A program made the position numbers and the translations under genes. The notes beneath the pieces were generated by a model. That model was given only the letters and a program-made list of their open reading frames with translations, had not been told where the DNA came from and ran no database searches. A stretch of DNA of 64,000 nucleotides, taken from NCBI RefSeq assembly GCF_028595265.1, contig NZ_JAQQXP010000001.1, positions 1,922,001-1,986,000 on the forward strand. Reading direction: 5' to 3'. Every line of letters begins with the position of its first letter. Positions within the stretch are counted from its first letter, which is position 1. Below are positions 8,481 to 16,834 of the stretch, piece after piece. This DNA comes from Alteromonas gilva. GTDB lineage: Bacteria > Pseudomonadota > Gammaproteobacteria > Enterobacterales > Alteromonadaceae.

Positions 8481-9194
8481 ATGGCTAACGCAGCGGGCAA
8501 CAATCATCAGGGCTTCATCTATCGGGGTGAAAGCATGACCAGGGTGGAAACCTTTGTGGCGGCTGCGTTTGCCTTTTCGGTTACTATGCTGGTGATTTCG
8601 GTTGGGGCAATTCCGCAAAACTTTGCTGAATTTGTTATTGCCTGCAAACAAATTCCCGCGTTCGCTGCCAGTTTTGCCGTGTTAACCTGGATTTGGCATT
8701 CCCATGCGGTATGGAGCCGGCGGTTTGGCTTAGAAGATGCCTGGACAATAGTGTTGAGTTGCGGGCTGATATTTTTGGTACTGATATACGTGTACCCCTT
8801 GCGGATCATGATGCAGTCGTTATTTGCGTTTATGTCTGACGGGTTTTTCCCCGGTGCTATGTCGTTTAGTGAAGCCTGGCAAATTCGCTTTATGTTTGCT
8901 TTTTATGCCATGGGATTTGTATTGCTATGCCTCAACTTTATTGCGTTGTATGGGTATGCCCGGCGGCAAACTCTGACCCCCGCGCTGTCGGCGATTGAGC
9001 GCTTTGACAGCACTACCGAAATACAATCATGGATAGCAGCAGCAAGCATCAGTTCGTTGTCATTAGTGTTGTCGATTCTCCTCCCTCTGGACTGGCTGCA
9101 ATTCGCCGGGTTCAGCTATTTTTTGTTTTTTCCCGTACTTACTATTCATGGCTTTGCGCGGGGCACAGCACGAAAAGCCCTTTTAGCCGGTTAG
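8481..9194 (+). CDS. TMEM175-like (DUF1211) membrane protein
   Basis: The 237-residue protein has about six hydrophobic helices. The first helix, RVETFVAAAFAFSVTMLVI, aligns residue for residue with the R..AFSDGVFAIAITLL signature of prokaryotic TMEM175 potassium channels, and WIWHSHAVWSRRF after the third helix fits the same family. The selectivity-related FSD segment reads FVA here, so ion conduction cannot be assumed. AGGAAC precedes the ATG at 8481; another in-frame ATG at 8535 has a GGGGTG site and would start just before the signature. It stands alone between the UbiA-like gene and the efflux pair. Confidence 0.65.
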   Translation: MANAAGNNHQGFIYRGESMTRVETFVAAAFAFSVTMLVISVGAIPQNFAEFVIACKQIPAFAASFAVLTWIWHSHAVWSRRFGLEDAWTIVLSCGLIFLVLIYVYPLRIMMQSLFAFMSDGFFPGAMSFSEAWQIRFMFAFYAMGFVLLCLNFIALYGYARRQTLTPALSAIERFDSTTEIQSWIAAASISSLSLVLSILLPLDWLQFAGFSYFLFFPVLTIHGFARGTARKALLAG

Positions 9195-9374
9195 GATTAA
9201 CGCTGGCCTCGCGCCTGCGTAAGGTCTGTTTTACCTGGCGTTATGTTGAGTAAGTCTCAGCGGGTTTTTGATCTAAGCATCCGCGCAATGGGTAATAATC
9301 AGTACGTTAAACACAACCGACTGTGCTGCAAAGACATTTTCCTTTTGCAGGTCGCGACACTCATAAAGGACACT

Positions 9375-10610
9375 ATGAAAAAACTTGCAAGTTTGTTGCT
9401 GGTCAGCGTCACGCTTATTGTTGCCTGCACGGACGATAGTGCGCCTGCACAACAAAAAGCCGCGCAGCAGAGCAGCGCTTCCGCACCGTCATCCAAAGCA
9501 AAACCGGTTAATGTGATAACAGTAACACCGCGCGACATCGAGCTGAGTAAACCGATGCCGGGCAGAGTTGAAGCCTATACCGCCGCCGAAATACGCCCGC
9601 AAGTGAACGGTATTGTTGAGTCGGTTAATTTTCAGCAGGGTAGCCTGGTGAACAAGGGACAACAGCTTTACCAAATTGATGACGCCCAGTACAAGGCACA
9701 ATATCAGCGTGCCAAAGCCAATTTACAAACGGCGCAGGCAAACCTGGAGCTTGCGCAACTGCAGTATGGCCGCATAAAAACGTTGCTGACCAGTAATGCT
9801 GTGAGCCAGCAGGAACTTGACTCGGCGCGAACCAGTGTTACTCAGGCCGAGGCTGCGGTGGCGCTTGCTGAGGCCGAAGTAGAAGCGGCCCGTATTAATG
9901 TTGAGTTTACCAAAGTGTATGCGCCTATCTCCGGTTACATCGGGCCGTCAACGGTAACCCAGGGGGCGCTGGTCAGCGCTCAACAAGCGACAGCACTGGC
10001 GGTGATTCGCCAGTTTGATCCGATTTATGTGGATGTTGCACAGTCGGCCAGTCAGTTACAGCATTTGCAGGGCAGTATGTTAACCGACAGAATGAACGAG
10101 TCGGGTAAAGGTGACTACAAAGTGCAGTTATTAGTGGGCGAAAACGATGCGGTTTACCCTCACCAGGGCCGTTTATTTGCCAGCGATCTGGCGGTTGAGC
10201 AATCCACCGGCACCACTCGAATACGTATTATAGTGGATAATCCTGACACTGTGCTTCTGCCCGGAATGTACGTGCGCGCCAGAATACAAAACCTGGTTTC
10301 CCGGCAATATATATTGATACCGCAAAAGGCGGTCAGCTTAGGGGAGGACGGCGCAAAGTCAGTTTGGCTGGTGGGTAAGGACAACACAACCAGCAAACAA
10401 ACCATCACTACCTCAGGTACATACGAGCACTACTGGGTGGTTGATAAGGGGCTGCAGGAAGGTGACGTGGTGATTGTTGAGGGCACGATGATGATAACGC
10501 CGGGCACCAAGGTTGCACCGCGCGACATTAGCCGCAACGATGACACGGGCGCTGACGCAGAGACCAGCAATCCAGGCCGTTCAACGCAAACCGCAAGTAA
10601 CGCCAAATGA
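9375..10610 (+). CDS. RND efflux periplasmic adaptor (AcrA/MexA type)
   Basis: The ATG at 9375 follows AAAGGA and starts a lipoprotein signal with a Cys at residue 18 (LIVACTDD), as in AcrA/MexA; the open frame extends further upstream without a signal. The 411-residue protein shows the adaptor order: beta-barrel start, lipoyl-like half (PGRVEAYTAAEIRPQVNGIVESV), long coiled-coil hairpin rich in Ala/Gln/Glu, second lipoyl half (VYAPISGYIGPSTVTQGALVS), beta-barrel and membrane-proximal domains. It bridges the inner-membrane pump and an outer-membrane channel. Its stop overlaps the pump gene by four bases. No outer-membrane factor gene is adjacent, so a TolC encoded elsewhere is likely used. 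Confidence 0.93.
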   Translation: MKKLASLLLVSVTLIVACTDDSAPAQQKAAQQSSASAPSSKAKPVNVITVTPRDIELSKPMPGRVEAYTAAEIRPQVNGIVESVNFQQGSLVNKGQQLYQIDDAQYKAQYQRAKANLQTAQANLELAQLQYGRIKTLLTSNAVSQQELDSARTSVTQAEAAVALAEAEVEAARINVEFTKVYAPISGYIGPSTVTQGALVSAQQATALAVIRQFDPIYVDVAQSASQLQHLQGSMLTDRMNESGKGDYKVQLLVGENDAVYPHQGRLFASDLAVEQSTGTTRIRIIVDNPDTVLLPGMYVRARIQNLVSRQYILIPQKAVSLGEDGAKSVWLVGKDNTTSKQTITTSGTYEHYWVVDKGLQEGDVVIVEGTMMITPGTKVAPRDISRNDDTGADAETSNPGRSTQTASNAK

Positions 10611-13600
10611 TTGCGAATTTCTTTATACGCCGGCCGGTATTTGCCTGGGTTATTGCCATTGTAATTATGGGGCTGGGCATTCTAGCGGTAGCCAATTTAC
10701 CGGTTGAACAATACCCCAATATTGCTGCGCCGAAAGTGTCAATTTCGGCGACCTATCCGGGCGCCTCGGCGCAAACCTTAGAAAACACAGTCACGCAGGT
10801 GATAGAGCAGAACCTCACCGGCATTGATAACCTGCGCTATATTCAGTCGGAAAGCTCCTCGTCAGGTCGCGCCAGTATTACCTTAACCTTTGAGCCGGGT
10901 ACCGATGCTGATATTGCCCAGGTGCAAACCCAGAATAAGGTGTCTCAGGCCCAGTCGTCGCTGCCCCAAGCGGTGCAGCAACAGGGCGTGGCGGTGCGCA
11001 AAGCGGGCAGCAGTTACGCACTGATCGTTAGCTTTTATTCCACCGACGAGCGTTATGGGCGTAACGAAATCTCCGACTTTCTGGCCTCTACCCTAGAGGA
11101 GCCGCTTAGCCGGGTGAACGGCGTGGGGCAAATTCGTACCTTCGGGCCGGAGCACGCCATGCGTATATGGCTCAATCCGCAGCAAATGTATCAATACAAT
11201 GTGACCACACAGGACGTTGTAAACGCTATCCGCGAGCAAAATGTTCAGCTGGCGTCTGGCCAGATTGGTGGCGCGCCAAGTGTGGAAGGCCAACAGCTTA
11301 ATGCCACCATTACGTCTCAGTCGTTGTTTCAGACGGTGGAAGAGTTTGAAAACATTCTGCTGGTGGTAAACGAAAGCGGTGCAATGGTGACCCTCGGTGA
11401 TGTGGCACGGATAGAAATTGGTGCCGAGAGCTACAGCGTAATAGGCCGCTACAACGGCCAGCCGGCGTCAGGTATTGCCATTGAACTGGCGCCTAACGCC
11501 AATGCCCTGGCCACCATTGAGGCGGTAAAACAGCGTGTTGCTGAATTTGGCGATATCATTCCTGAACAGCTAAAGGTGGAATACCCGGTGGATATTTCGC
11601 CCTTTGTTGAGGCGTCTATCTACGAAGTGGTAAAAACGCTGGTGATTGCCGTGGTGCTGGTGGTGCTGGTTATCTATGTGTTTTTACAGACCTTTCGCGC
11701 CACGTTTATTCCGTCGGTAGCCATTCCGGTGGTGTTGCTTGGTACCTTTGCCTTTTTATTCGTGTTTGGTTACTCGATTAATGTGCTCACGCTTTTTGCT
11801 CTGGTGTTAGCCATTGGTATGCTGGTTGACGATGCCATAGTGGTGACTGAAAACGTTGAAAACAAACTGGAAAGTGACGCCGATTTATCGCCAGCCGAAG
11901 CGGCCAAAAAAGCCATGAAGGAAATCTCCGGTGCATTAATTGGCACCACGGCAGTGATTTGGGCCGTGTTTATCCCCATTACGTTTTTTGAAGGCTCAAC
12001 CGGGGTAATTTACCGCCAGTTTGCCATTACCATTTCGGTGGCGATGGGCATATCCTTGTTTATTGCCCTGAGCTTGTCGCCATCACTGTGCGCCATTGTG
12101 CTCAAGCAGGGTAAAGCCGCCAAAGACACCGGCTTCTTTGGCGTGTTTAATGCGGCCTTTAGCAAAATGCGCGGCGCCCACGAAGGGTTGTTAACCCGGG
12201 TATTGAGTAATCGCGTTATATTGCCACTGTTGTTTGTGGGAATGGTGGTGGTGACCGCGCTGATATTCCTGCGTATTCCCACCTCGTTTTTGCCCGATGA
12301 AGATCAGGGCCGTATGTTTACATTGGTGCAGGGGCCGGTGAGTTCGAGCCTGCAGCAAACCCTTGAAGTAAACAAACAGGTAGAAGACTTTTATTTAAAC
12401 CAGACTAATGGCGCAGTGGAAGGGCTGTTTACGGCTGCCGGTTTCAGCTTTTCGGGTAACAGTCAGAACGTTGGCATTGCCTTTATAAAAATGAAAGACT
12501 GGGCACAGCGCAGCGAAGACCAGAGCGTCTTTGCCATCAGTAAAAAAGCCGGCGCGGCATTGGCCGGGGTAAAAGATGCCATGATCATTCCGGTGGTGCC
12601 GCCGGCTATTCAGGCGCTGGGTAACTCCAGCGGCTTTGAGTTTCAACTGGTCGACCGCGCCGGGCTTGGTCAGCAAGCGCTAAATGACGCCATGCAGGCG
12701 ATGTTGGGCAAAGCCAACGCCAATGAAAAACTCACCAGCGTACGCTTTAACGGCCTGTCGCCGAGCCCGCAGTACGATCTCAATATCGACAGCGCCAGAG
12801 CCCGGGCCATGGGCGTACCGATTAGCACGGTAAACCAAACCCTGAGCACGGCACTGGGCGGTGCCTATATCAACGATTTTATCGAAAACGGCCGTACCAA
12901 GCGGGTGTACGTGCAGGCCGATGCGCCTTATCGCATGTTACCTGAAGACATTGAGCAATGGCATGTGCGCAACACCAAGGGTGAAATGGTGTCGTTGGCT
13001 GAGTTTGGTGAGGGAGAGTGGACCTACGGCGCACCAAAGTTAACCCGGTTTAACGGCAGTTCGTCGGCAGAGATTCAGGGCCAGGCCACACCCGGCGTGA
13101 GTTCCGGTGAAGCCCTCAATGAAGTGGCAAAGCTTGCCGAAAGTCTGCCCGACGGTATTGGCCTGGCGTGGACCGGACTGTCGTACGAAGAAAAGCAATC
13201 GGCCGGTCAGGTGTGGATAGTGTATCTCATTAGCGTGATTGCGGTATTTTTAGCCCTTGCAGCCTTGTACGAAAGCTGGACCATACCTTTTGCCATTATG
13301 CTCACCGTACCGCTGGGGATTTTTGGCGCCGTGCTCTCGACATGGAGCAGCGGCCAGGCAAACGATGTGTATTTTCAGGTTGGACTGCTAATGACCATTG
13401 CCCTGGCTGCCAAAAACGCCATTCTCATTATTGAGTTTGCAAAAACCAATTATGAAGAGGGCCAGAGTGCTTACGATGCGGCCATGACCGCCGCCAAACA
13501 GCGTCTGCGCCCCATTCTGATGACGTCACTGACATTTATATTAGGTGTAATGCCGCTGGCCTTTGCATCGGGCCCCGGCTCAGGTGCGCAAAACGCCATT

Positions 13601-13711
13601 TCTATTGGCGTGCTCGGCGGCATTACAGCTACTACCGTATTTGTGTTGTTCTTTGCGCCGTTTTTCTTTTACTGGGTAATGCGCGCAAAAGAGGGCAAAC
13701 AACAGCAATAG
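10607..13711 (+). CDS. RND multidrug efflux permease (AcrB/MexB, HAE1 type)
   Basis: The 1034-residue length is standard for the HAE1 branch. The N-terminus MIANFFIRRPVFAWVIAI is the usual first helix. The proton-relay acids lie in LVDDAIVVTENVE (Asp408, Asp409), and the partner lysine is in ALAAKNAILIIEFAK (Lys936). Two large periplasmic loops and twelve membrane helices are apparent. It exports hydrophobic or amphiphilic compounds by proton antiport as a trimer with the adaptor encoded immediately upstream (4-base overlap). No regulator adjoins this operon. Substrates cannot be predicted, though the protein is close to the AcrB-type drug pumps rather than the metal pumps. Confidence 0.95.
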   Translation: MIANFFIRRPVFAWVIAIVIMGLGILAVANLPVEQYPNIAAPKVSISATYPGASAQTLENTVTQVIEQNLTGIDNLRYIQSESSSSGRASITLTFEPGTDADIAQVQTQNKVSQAQSSLPQAVQQQGVAVRKAGSSYALIVSFYSTDERYGRNEISDFLASTLEEPLSRVNGVGQIRTFGPEHAMRIWLNPQQMYQYNVTTQDVVNAIREQNVQLASGQIGGAPSVEGQQLNATITSQSLFQTVEEFENILLVVNESGAMVTLGDVARIEIGAESYSVIGRYNGQPASGIAIELAPNANALATIEAVKQRVAEFGDIIPEQLKVEYPVDISPFVEASIYEVVKTLVIAVVLVVLVIYVFLQTFRATFIPSVAIPVVLLGTFAFLFVFGYSINVLTLFALVLAIGMLVDDAIVVTENVENKLESDADLSPAEAAKKAMKEISGALIGTTAVIWAVFIPITFFEGSTGVIYRQFAITISVAMGISLFIALSLSPSLCAIVLKQGKAAKDTGFFGVFNAAFSKMRGAHEGLLTRVLSNRVILPLLFVGMVVVTALIFLRIPTSFLPDEDQGRMFTLVQGPVSSSLQQTLEVNKQVEDFYLNQTNGAVEGLFTAAGFSFSGNSQNVGIAFIKMKDWAQRSEDQSVFAISKKAGAALAGVKDAMIIPVVPPAIQALGNSSGFEFQLVDRAGLGQQALNDAMQAMLGKANANEKLTSVRFNGLSPSPQYDLNIDSARARAMGVPISTVNQTLSTALGGAYINDFIENGRTKRVYVQADAPYRMLPEDIEQWHVRNTKGEMVSLAEFGEGEWTYGAPKLTRFNGSSSAEIQGQATPGVSSGEALNEVAKLAESLPDGIGLAWTGLSYEEKQSAGQVWIVYLISVIAVFLALAALYESWTIPFAIMLTVPLGIFGAVLSTWSSGQANDVYFQVGLLMTIALAAKNAILIIEFAKTNYEEGQSAYDAAMTAAKQRLRPILMTSLTFILGVMPLAFASGPGSGAQNAISIGVLGGITATTVFVLFFAPFFFYWVMRAKEGKQQQ

Positions 13712-13744
13712 GCAGTGCGGCCGATTAAACCGCCACGGTCAACC

Positions 13745-15508
13745 CTAAAATTGAAATTCAAAGGAGGGTTGGTCGTACCGGGCGTCTTTTACAGACGACG
13801 TGACAAGGTGCAAAAATTGCGAGAGCCCCGGCGTGGTGGGTAACGACTCAACACAATCAGGTGAGTCGAGATGTTGCGCCAAGCGTTGGTAGAACTCGCC
13901 TCGTCCTTGCAGACTGGCAAAGGCGCCTGCGTTACGTACGCGGTAATAGTCGTCGACCAGCAGCATTGCGTTTGCCCCGGTGACATCGCTGAAGGTCAAC
14001 GTAAGGCTGTCAGCCATGGCTTTACATCCGGTGTTGGAAAGCAGGTCGCCAACGCTATTGTTGCTAATAACTTTAGCTAATTCTGCGGGCCATTCCCGGG
14101 GTAAGTACCGATGGCGAATAACGTGTTGTAAATGGGCATCGGTGAAAGCCAGATAGTTGTTAGCGTTGAGTGCTGTAAGAGACCAGTTGCTGTTGGTCGT
14201 TTGTTGCCGGTATTGCCATTCGGGTTTATACAGGTTAAACCAGCGATCAAAGCCCGGCACATCCGCCAGGATTACAGTGTTGATGTGAGCGTTGGCGCCT
14301 GGTGTTATCGACAAAATCGTATAGCCAGGCTGATAAGCCGCCAGCGAAGGCACCTGAACGTTCACTAAGCCGGACGTGGCACTTTTACTGGTATCAAATA
14401 AATGCATATGCCCTGCAAAGTGCAGTTTTATACCTGTGCTGGCCAACGTTTCGGTAGTATCCCTGGTTGGCAAACGGCCCAGTTGCATGGCTTTGTCGCC
14501 GAAAAGTTCGGCCAGTGCCGGTGCGCTGTCGTCATAAAAATCCGCCATCGGAAAATGACTAAAAGCGATGAGCTTTTTGTTACGTAATTTTGCGCGTCGG
14601 GCTACGTCGGTTATCCAACGGATCAGGTCTGGTTTGTAATGAATAAGCGCGTTATAGCCGGCATTGCCTGAGCCATTGAACGTATTGTCGGTGAGCTTGC
14701 CCGCAGGCGAATACACATTGGCGTCGATGGCCAGTAGCCAGACATCTTTCACCGGCTCTACCAGATAACTGGTATCCGGCATACGAATACACGTTGCCTT
14801 TTCTTCTTCATCACACCATTGCCAGTAGCGTTTAGCCATATTGGTTGTGTTAAACGGCGTTTCAAACAGCAGATCGTTACTGTGAGGCATAAAACCATGG
14901 GCTGACAATGTGCTGACGATTTCTGCATAGCCCCATTCCTTCAGGTTGTCGTTACACTGCCATGCCTGCTTGTTAAGACAGGCCGGATGATCTTCACTCA
15001 CAACACTCAGTTCATGACCGTCAGCAGCGAGGAAATCGGTTTTACCGCCAGCACGGGTAAACGGGCGGGTGGGATCGTGATTGCCGTTCATGGCATAAAA
15101 ACGGATACCATAATTTTCGGCATACTCATTCAGCAGCGTGTTCAACGCGCGGATGTTTACTGGCTGGCCATCGTCTGAAAAGTCACCCGGCAGTGCCACC
15201 AGTTTAATGCCTCGTGCGACGATGTCATCCAGTGCGGCACGCAGTACCCAGTAATTTTCGTTAAATAAGCGGGTTGAATGAAATTGCGCGTTCATACTGC
15301 GCAGCAAGAGTGGTTCACCGGTTACCGGATCTTTAGGTAAGTTGTTGGCAGGCAAGTCACGTGCTGCCTGATAAGGGTCGTGCAGGTGAATGTCGGCCAG
15401 AAACGCGATATCTAACCGCTGTGCTGTGTCCCGGGCGGTTGCGTAGGTACTCACAATAACCGCGAGTGCCAGCGCGATGATTAATCGTGTGGTGGGCATA
15501 GTTTGCAT
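13745..15508 (-). CDS. Secreted calcineurin-like metallophosphoesterase
   Basis: The 587-residue protein has a signal peptide (about 1-26, ending YATA). The metallophosphoesterase motifs are in order: LADIHLHD (Asp39, His41), LPGDFSDDG (Asp108), MNGNHDP (GNHD at 141-144), FSHFPMAD and HFAGHMHLF. These bind the two-metal centre that hydrolyses phosphate esters or phosphodiesters. The C-terminal ~150 residues form an additional domain of unknown role. A ribosome site (AGGGA) precedes the first ATG; a second ATG three codons later is possible. It faces the PI-PLC-like gene across a shared 240-base promoter region, which suggests a common nutritional role in phosphate-ester breakdown outside the inner membrane. 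Confidence 0.85.
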   Translation of the reverse strand: MQTMPTTRLIIALALAVIVSTYATARDTAQRLDIAFLADIHLHDPYQAARDLPANNLPKDPVTGEPLLLRSMNAQFHSTRLFNENYWVLRAALDDIVARGIKLVALPGDFSDDGQPVNIRALNTLLNEYAENYGIRFYAMNGNHDPTRPFTRAGGKTDFLAADGHELSVVSEDHPACLNKQAWQCNDNLKEWGYAEIVSTLSAHGFMPHSNDLLFETPFNTTNMAKRYWQWCDEEEKATCIRMPDTSYLVEPVKDVWLLAIDANVYSPAGKLTDNTFNGSGNAGYNALIHYKPDLIRWITDVARRAKLRNKKLIAFSHFPMADFYDDSAPALAELFGDKAMQLGRLPTRDTTETLASTGIKLHFAGHMHLFDTSKSATSGLVNVQVPSLAAYQPGYTILSITPGANAHINTVILADVPGFDRWFNLYKPEWQYRQQTTNSNWSLTALNANNYLAFTDAHLQHVIRHRYLPREWPAELAKVISNNSVGDLLSNTGCKAMADSLTLTFSDVTGANAMLLVDDYYRVRNAGAFASLQGRGEFYQRLAQHLDSPDCVESLPTTPGLSQFLHLVTSSVKDARYDQPSFEFQF

Positions 15509-15604
15509 AGTTTAATCCCTGAAAGCGTGAAGGTTGTGCCTTGAATGACGCCGCCGAATCGCGGCCAAAAACTCAGGCCAGTGGTGAAGACATCAGCCAG
15601 ACAA

Positions 15605-15703
15605 AAACGGGGACAGCTTAATTGTAATTGTCATCAAAATTTCACTAACTATATGACATTTTTATTAAAATTCAGTTTTCGATAAAAAAGTTGGTCCCCG
15701 TTT
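15605..15703. repeat. Short inverted-repeat element with AAACGGGGAC ends
   Basis: The arms AAACGGGGAC (15605-15614) and GTCCCCGTTT (15694-15703) are perfect inverted copies, 79 bases apart, around an AT-rich centre. The pattern resembles REP/REPIN-type or MITE-type repeats associated with tyrosine REP transposases; no transposase is nearby. A solo, similar sequence lies at 23797-23814. The element occupies most of the divergent promoter region between the metallophosphoesterase and PI-PLC genes. Confidence 0.5.
15628..15645 (+). promoter_or_regulatory. Possible PhoB box
   Basis: TTGTCAT, four bases, then ATTTCAC match the two seven-base halves of the Pho box (CTGTCAT-N4-CTGTCAC) at 6/7 and 5/7 positions. 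It is about 105 bases upstream of the PI-PLC-like start. It lies inside the inverted-repeat element, so the match could be chance. Confidence 0.25.
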
Positions 15704-15750
15704 AGTTGCCTCACACCTCTACCTCACAAACCAGATAATGGATTGTGACA

Positions 15751-16803
15751 ATGCGCCTTTTACGTTTTATTACAGTGCTCCTTATACCGCTGACAAGCGT
15801 GGCTGCCAACCTGGATCAGTATCAAATTATTGGCTCCCACAACAGTTATAAGCGGGCACTCCCCCCAGAGCTGTTGCAGTACCTGCAGACACACCATTCT
15901 GACATGGCTAAACAGCTGAATTACAGTCACCCCACGCTGAGTGAACAACTGGCTAGCGGACTGCGGCAATTGGAAATCGATGTGGTAAATGACCCTGATG
16001 GCCAGCAGTACGATAAGCCACACATGGAAGCTCAGCTGAACGCCAAATGGCTGACTGATGCGGAGCGAGCAGCATTGGCTGCGCCCGGCTTTAAAGTGCT
16101 GCATATTCCCCATGTGGATGTACTTTCCCATTGCATCGATTTTGGCGAATGTTTGAGCCGTTTAAGCCGCTGGTCAGACGCACACCCGGCGCATTTTCCC
16201 ATACTGATAATGCTAAATGCCAAAGAAAGTCAGCCCGACTTTGTGACCGCATTGCCGCCACAGCCATTTAGCGGGCATTCCTATGATGCGTTAGATACTG
16301 TGATCCGTGAGGTCATGCAAGGCAAGCTGGTGACGCCCGATGATATTCGTGGCGAACACCACACCCTCAATGAAGCGGTGCGTCAAACCGGCTGGCCCGC
16401 TATAGACACGCTGCGTGGCAAATTTATCTTCTTGTTTGATGCTAACCCGCAACAGCGCCGCCTTTATGCTCGTCATCACCCGTCGTTGCAAGGGCGCGCC
16501 ATGTTTGCATCGTTTACGCCCGACAGCGATGAGGCGGCCATTATGATCCGCAATGACCCGCTGAGCCAGCAATCCGAGATCCGTGAACTGGTGCTATCCG
16601 GATTTTTGGTAAGAACCCGGGCTGACGCCGACTTGAGTGCTACGCCAACACAGATGAACCAGCGTATGCAGGCGGCTTTTAACAGCGGTGCCCAGTTTAT
16701 TTCTACCGATTTTCATCCGCAATCTCCCCAGGCAAAACAAACCGGACATCAGGTGGTTTTTGCTGACGGACACTTAGTGCGGCAAAAAAACGCTTCTTAT
16801 TGA
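15751..16803 (+). CDS. Secreted phosphatidylinositol-specific phospholipase C-like protein (Ca2+-dependent type)
   Basis: The protein has 350 residues from ATG 15751 (a GTG two codons earlier is also possible; no clear ribosome site). A signal peptide covers about residues 1-19 (ending SVAA). The motif QIIGSHNSYKRALP, with an active-site-type His near residue 30, and LRQLEIDVVNDPDG are typical of the Ca2+-dependent PI-PLC family found in bacteria and fungi; LHIPHVDVLSHCIDFGECL, FPILIMLNAKES and the C-terminal ISTDFHPQ support it. Such enzymes cleave the glycerol-phosphate bond of phosphoinositides and release a phosphorylated inositol. The TonB receptor gene begins 31 bases downstream and is probably co-transcribed. 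The exact lipid is not determinable. Confidence 0.8.
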   Translation: MRLLRFITVLLIPLTSVAANLDQYQIIGSHNSYKRALPPELLQYLQTHHSDMAKQLNYSHPTLSEQLASGLRQLEIDVVNDPDGQQYDKPHMEAQLNAKWLTDAERAALAAPGFKVLHIPHVDVLSHCIDFGECLSRLSRWSDAHPAHFPILIMLNAKESQPDFVTALPPQPFSGHSYDALDTVIREVMQGKLVTPDDIRGEHHTLNEAVRQTGWPAIDTLRGKFIFLFDANPQQRRLYARHHPSLQGRAMFASFTPDSDEAAIMIRNDPLSQQSEIRELVLSGFLVRTRADADLSATPTQMNQRMQAAFNSGAQFISTDFHPQSPQAKQTGHQVVFADGHLVRQKNASY

Positions 16804-16834
16804 ATTAATGACCTCAACTTTGTAAGGAAAAATC

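Noticed and set aside
13712..13744. Terminator between the RND pump and the metallophosphoesterase gene
   Set aside because: The 33-base gap holds no stem with a T-run.
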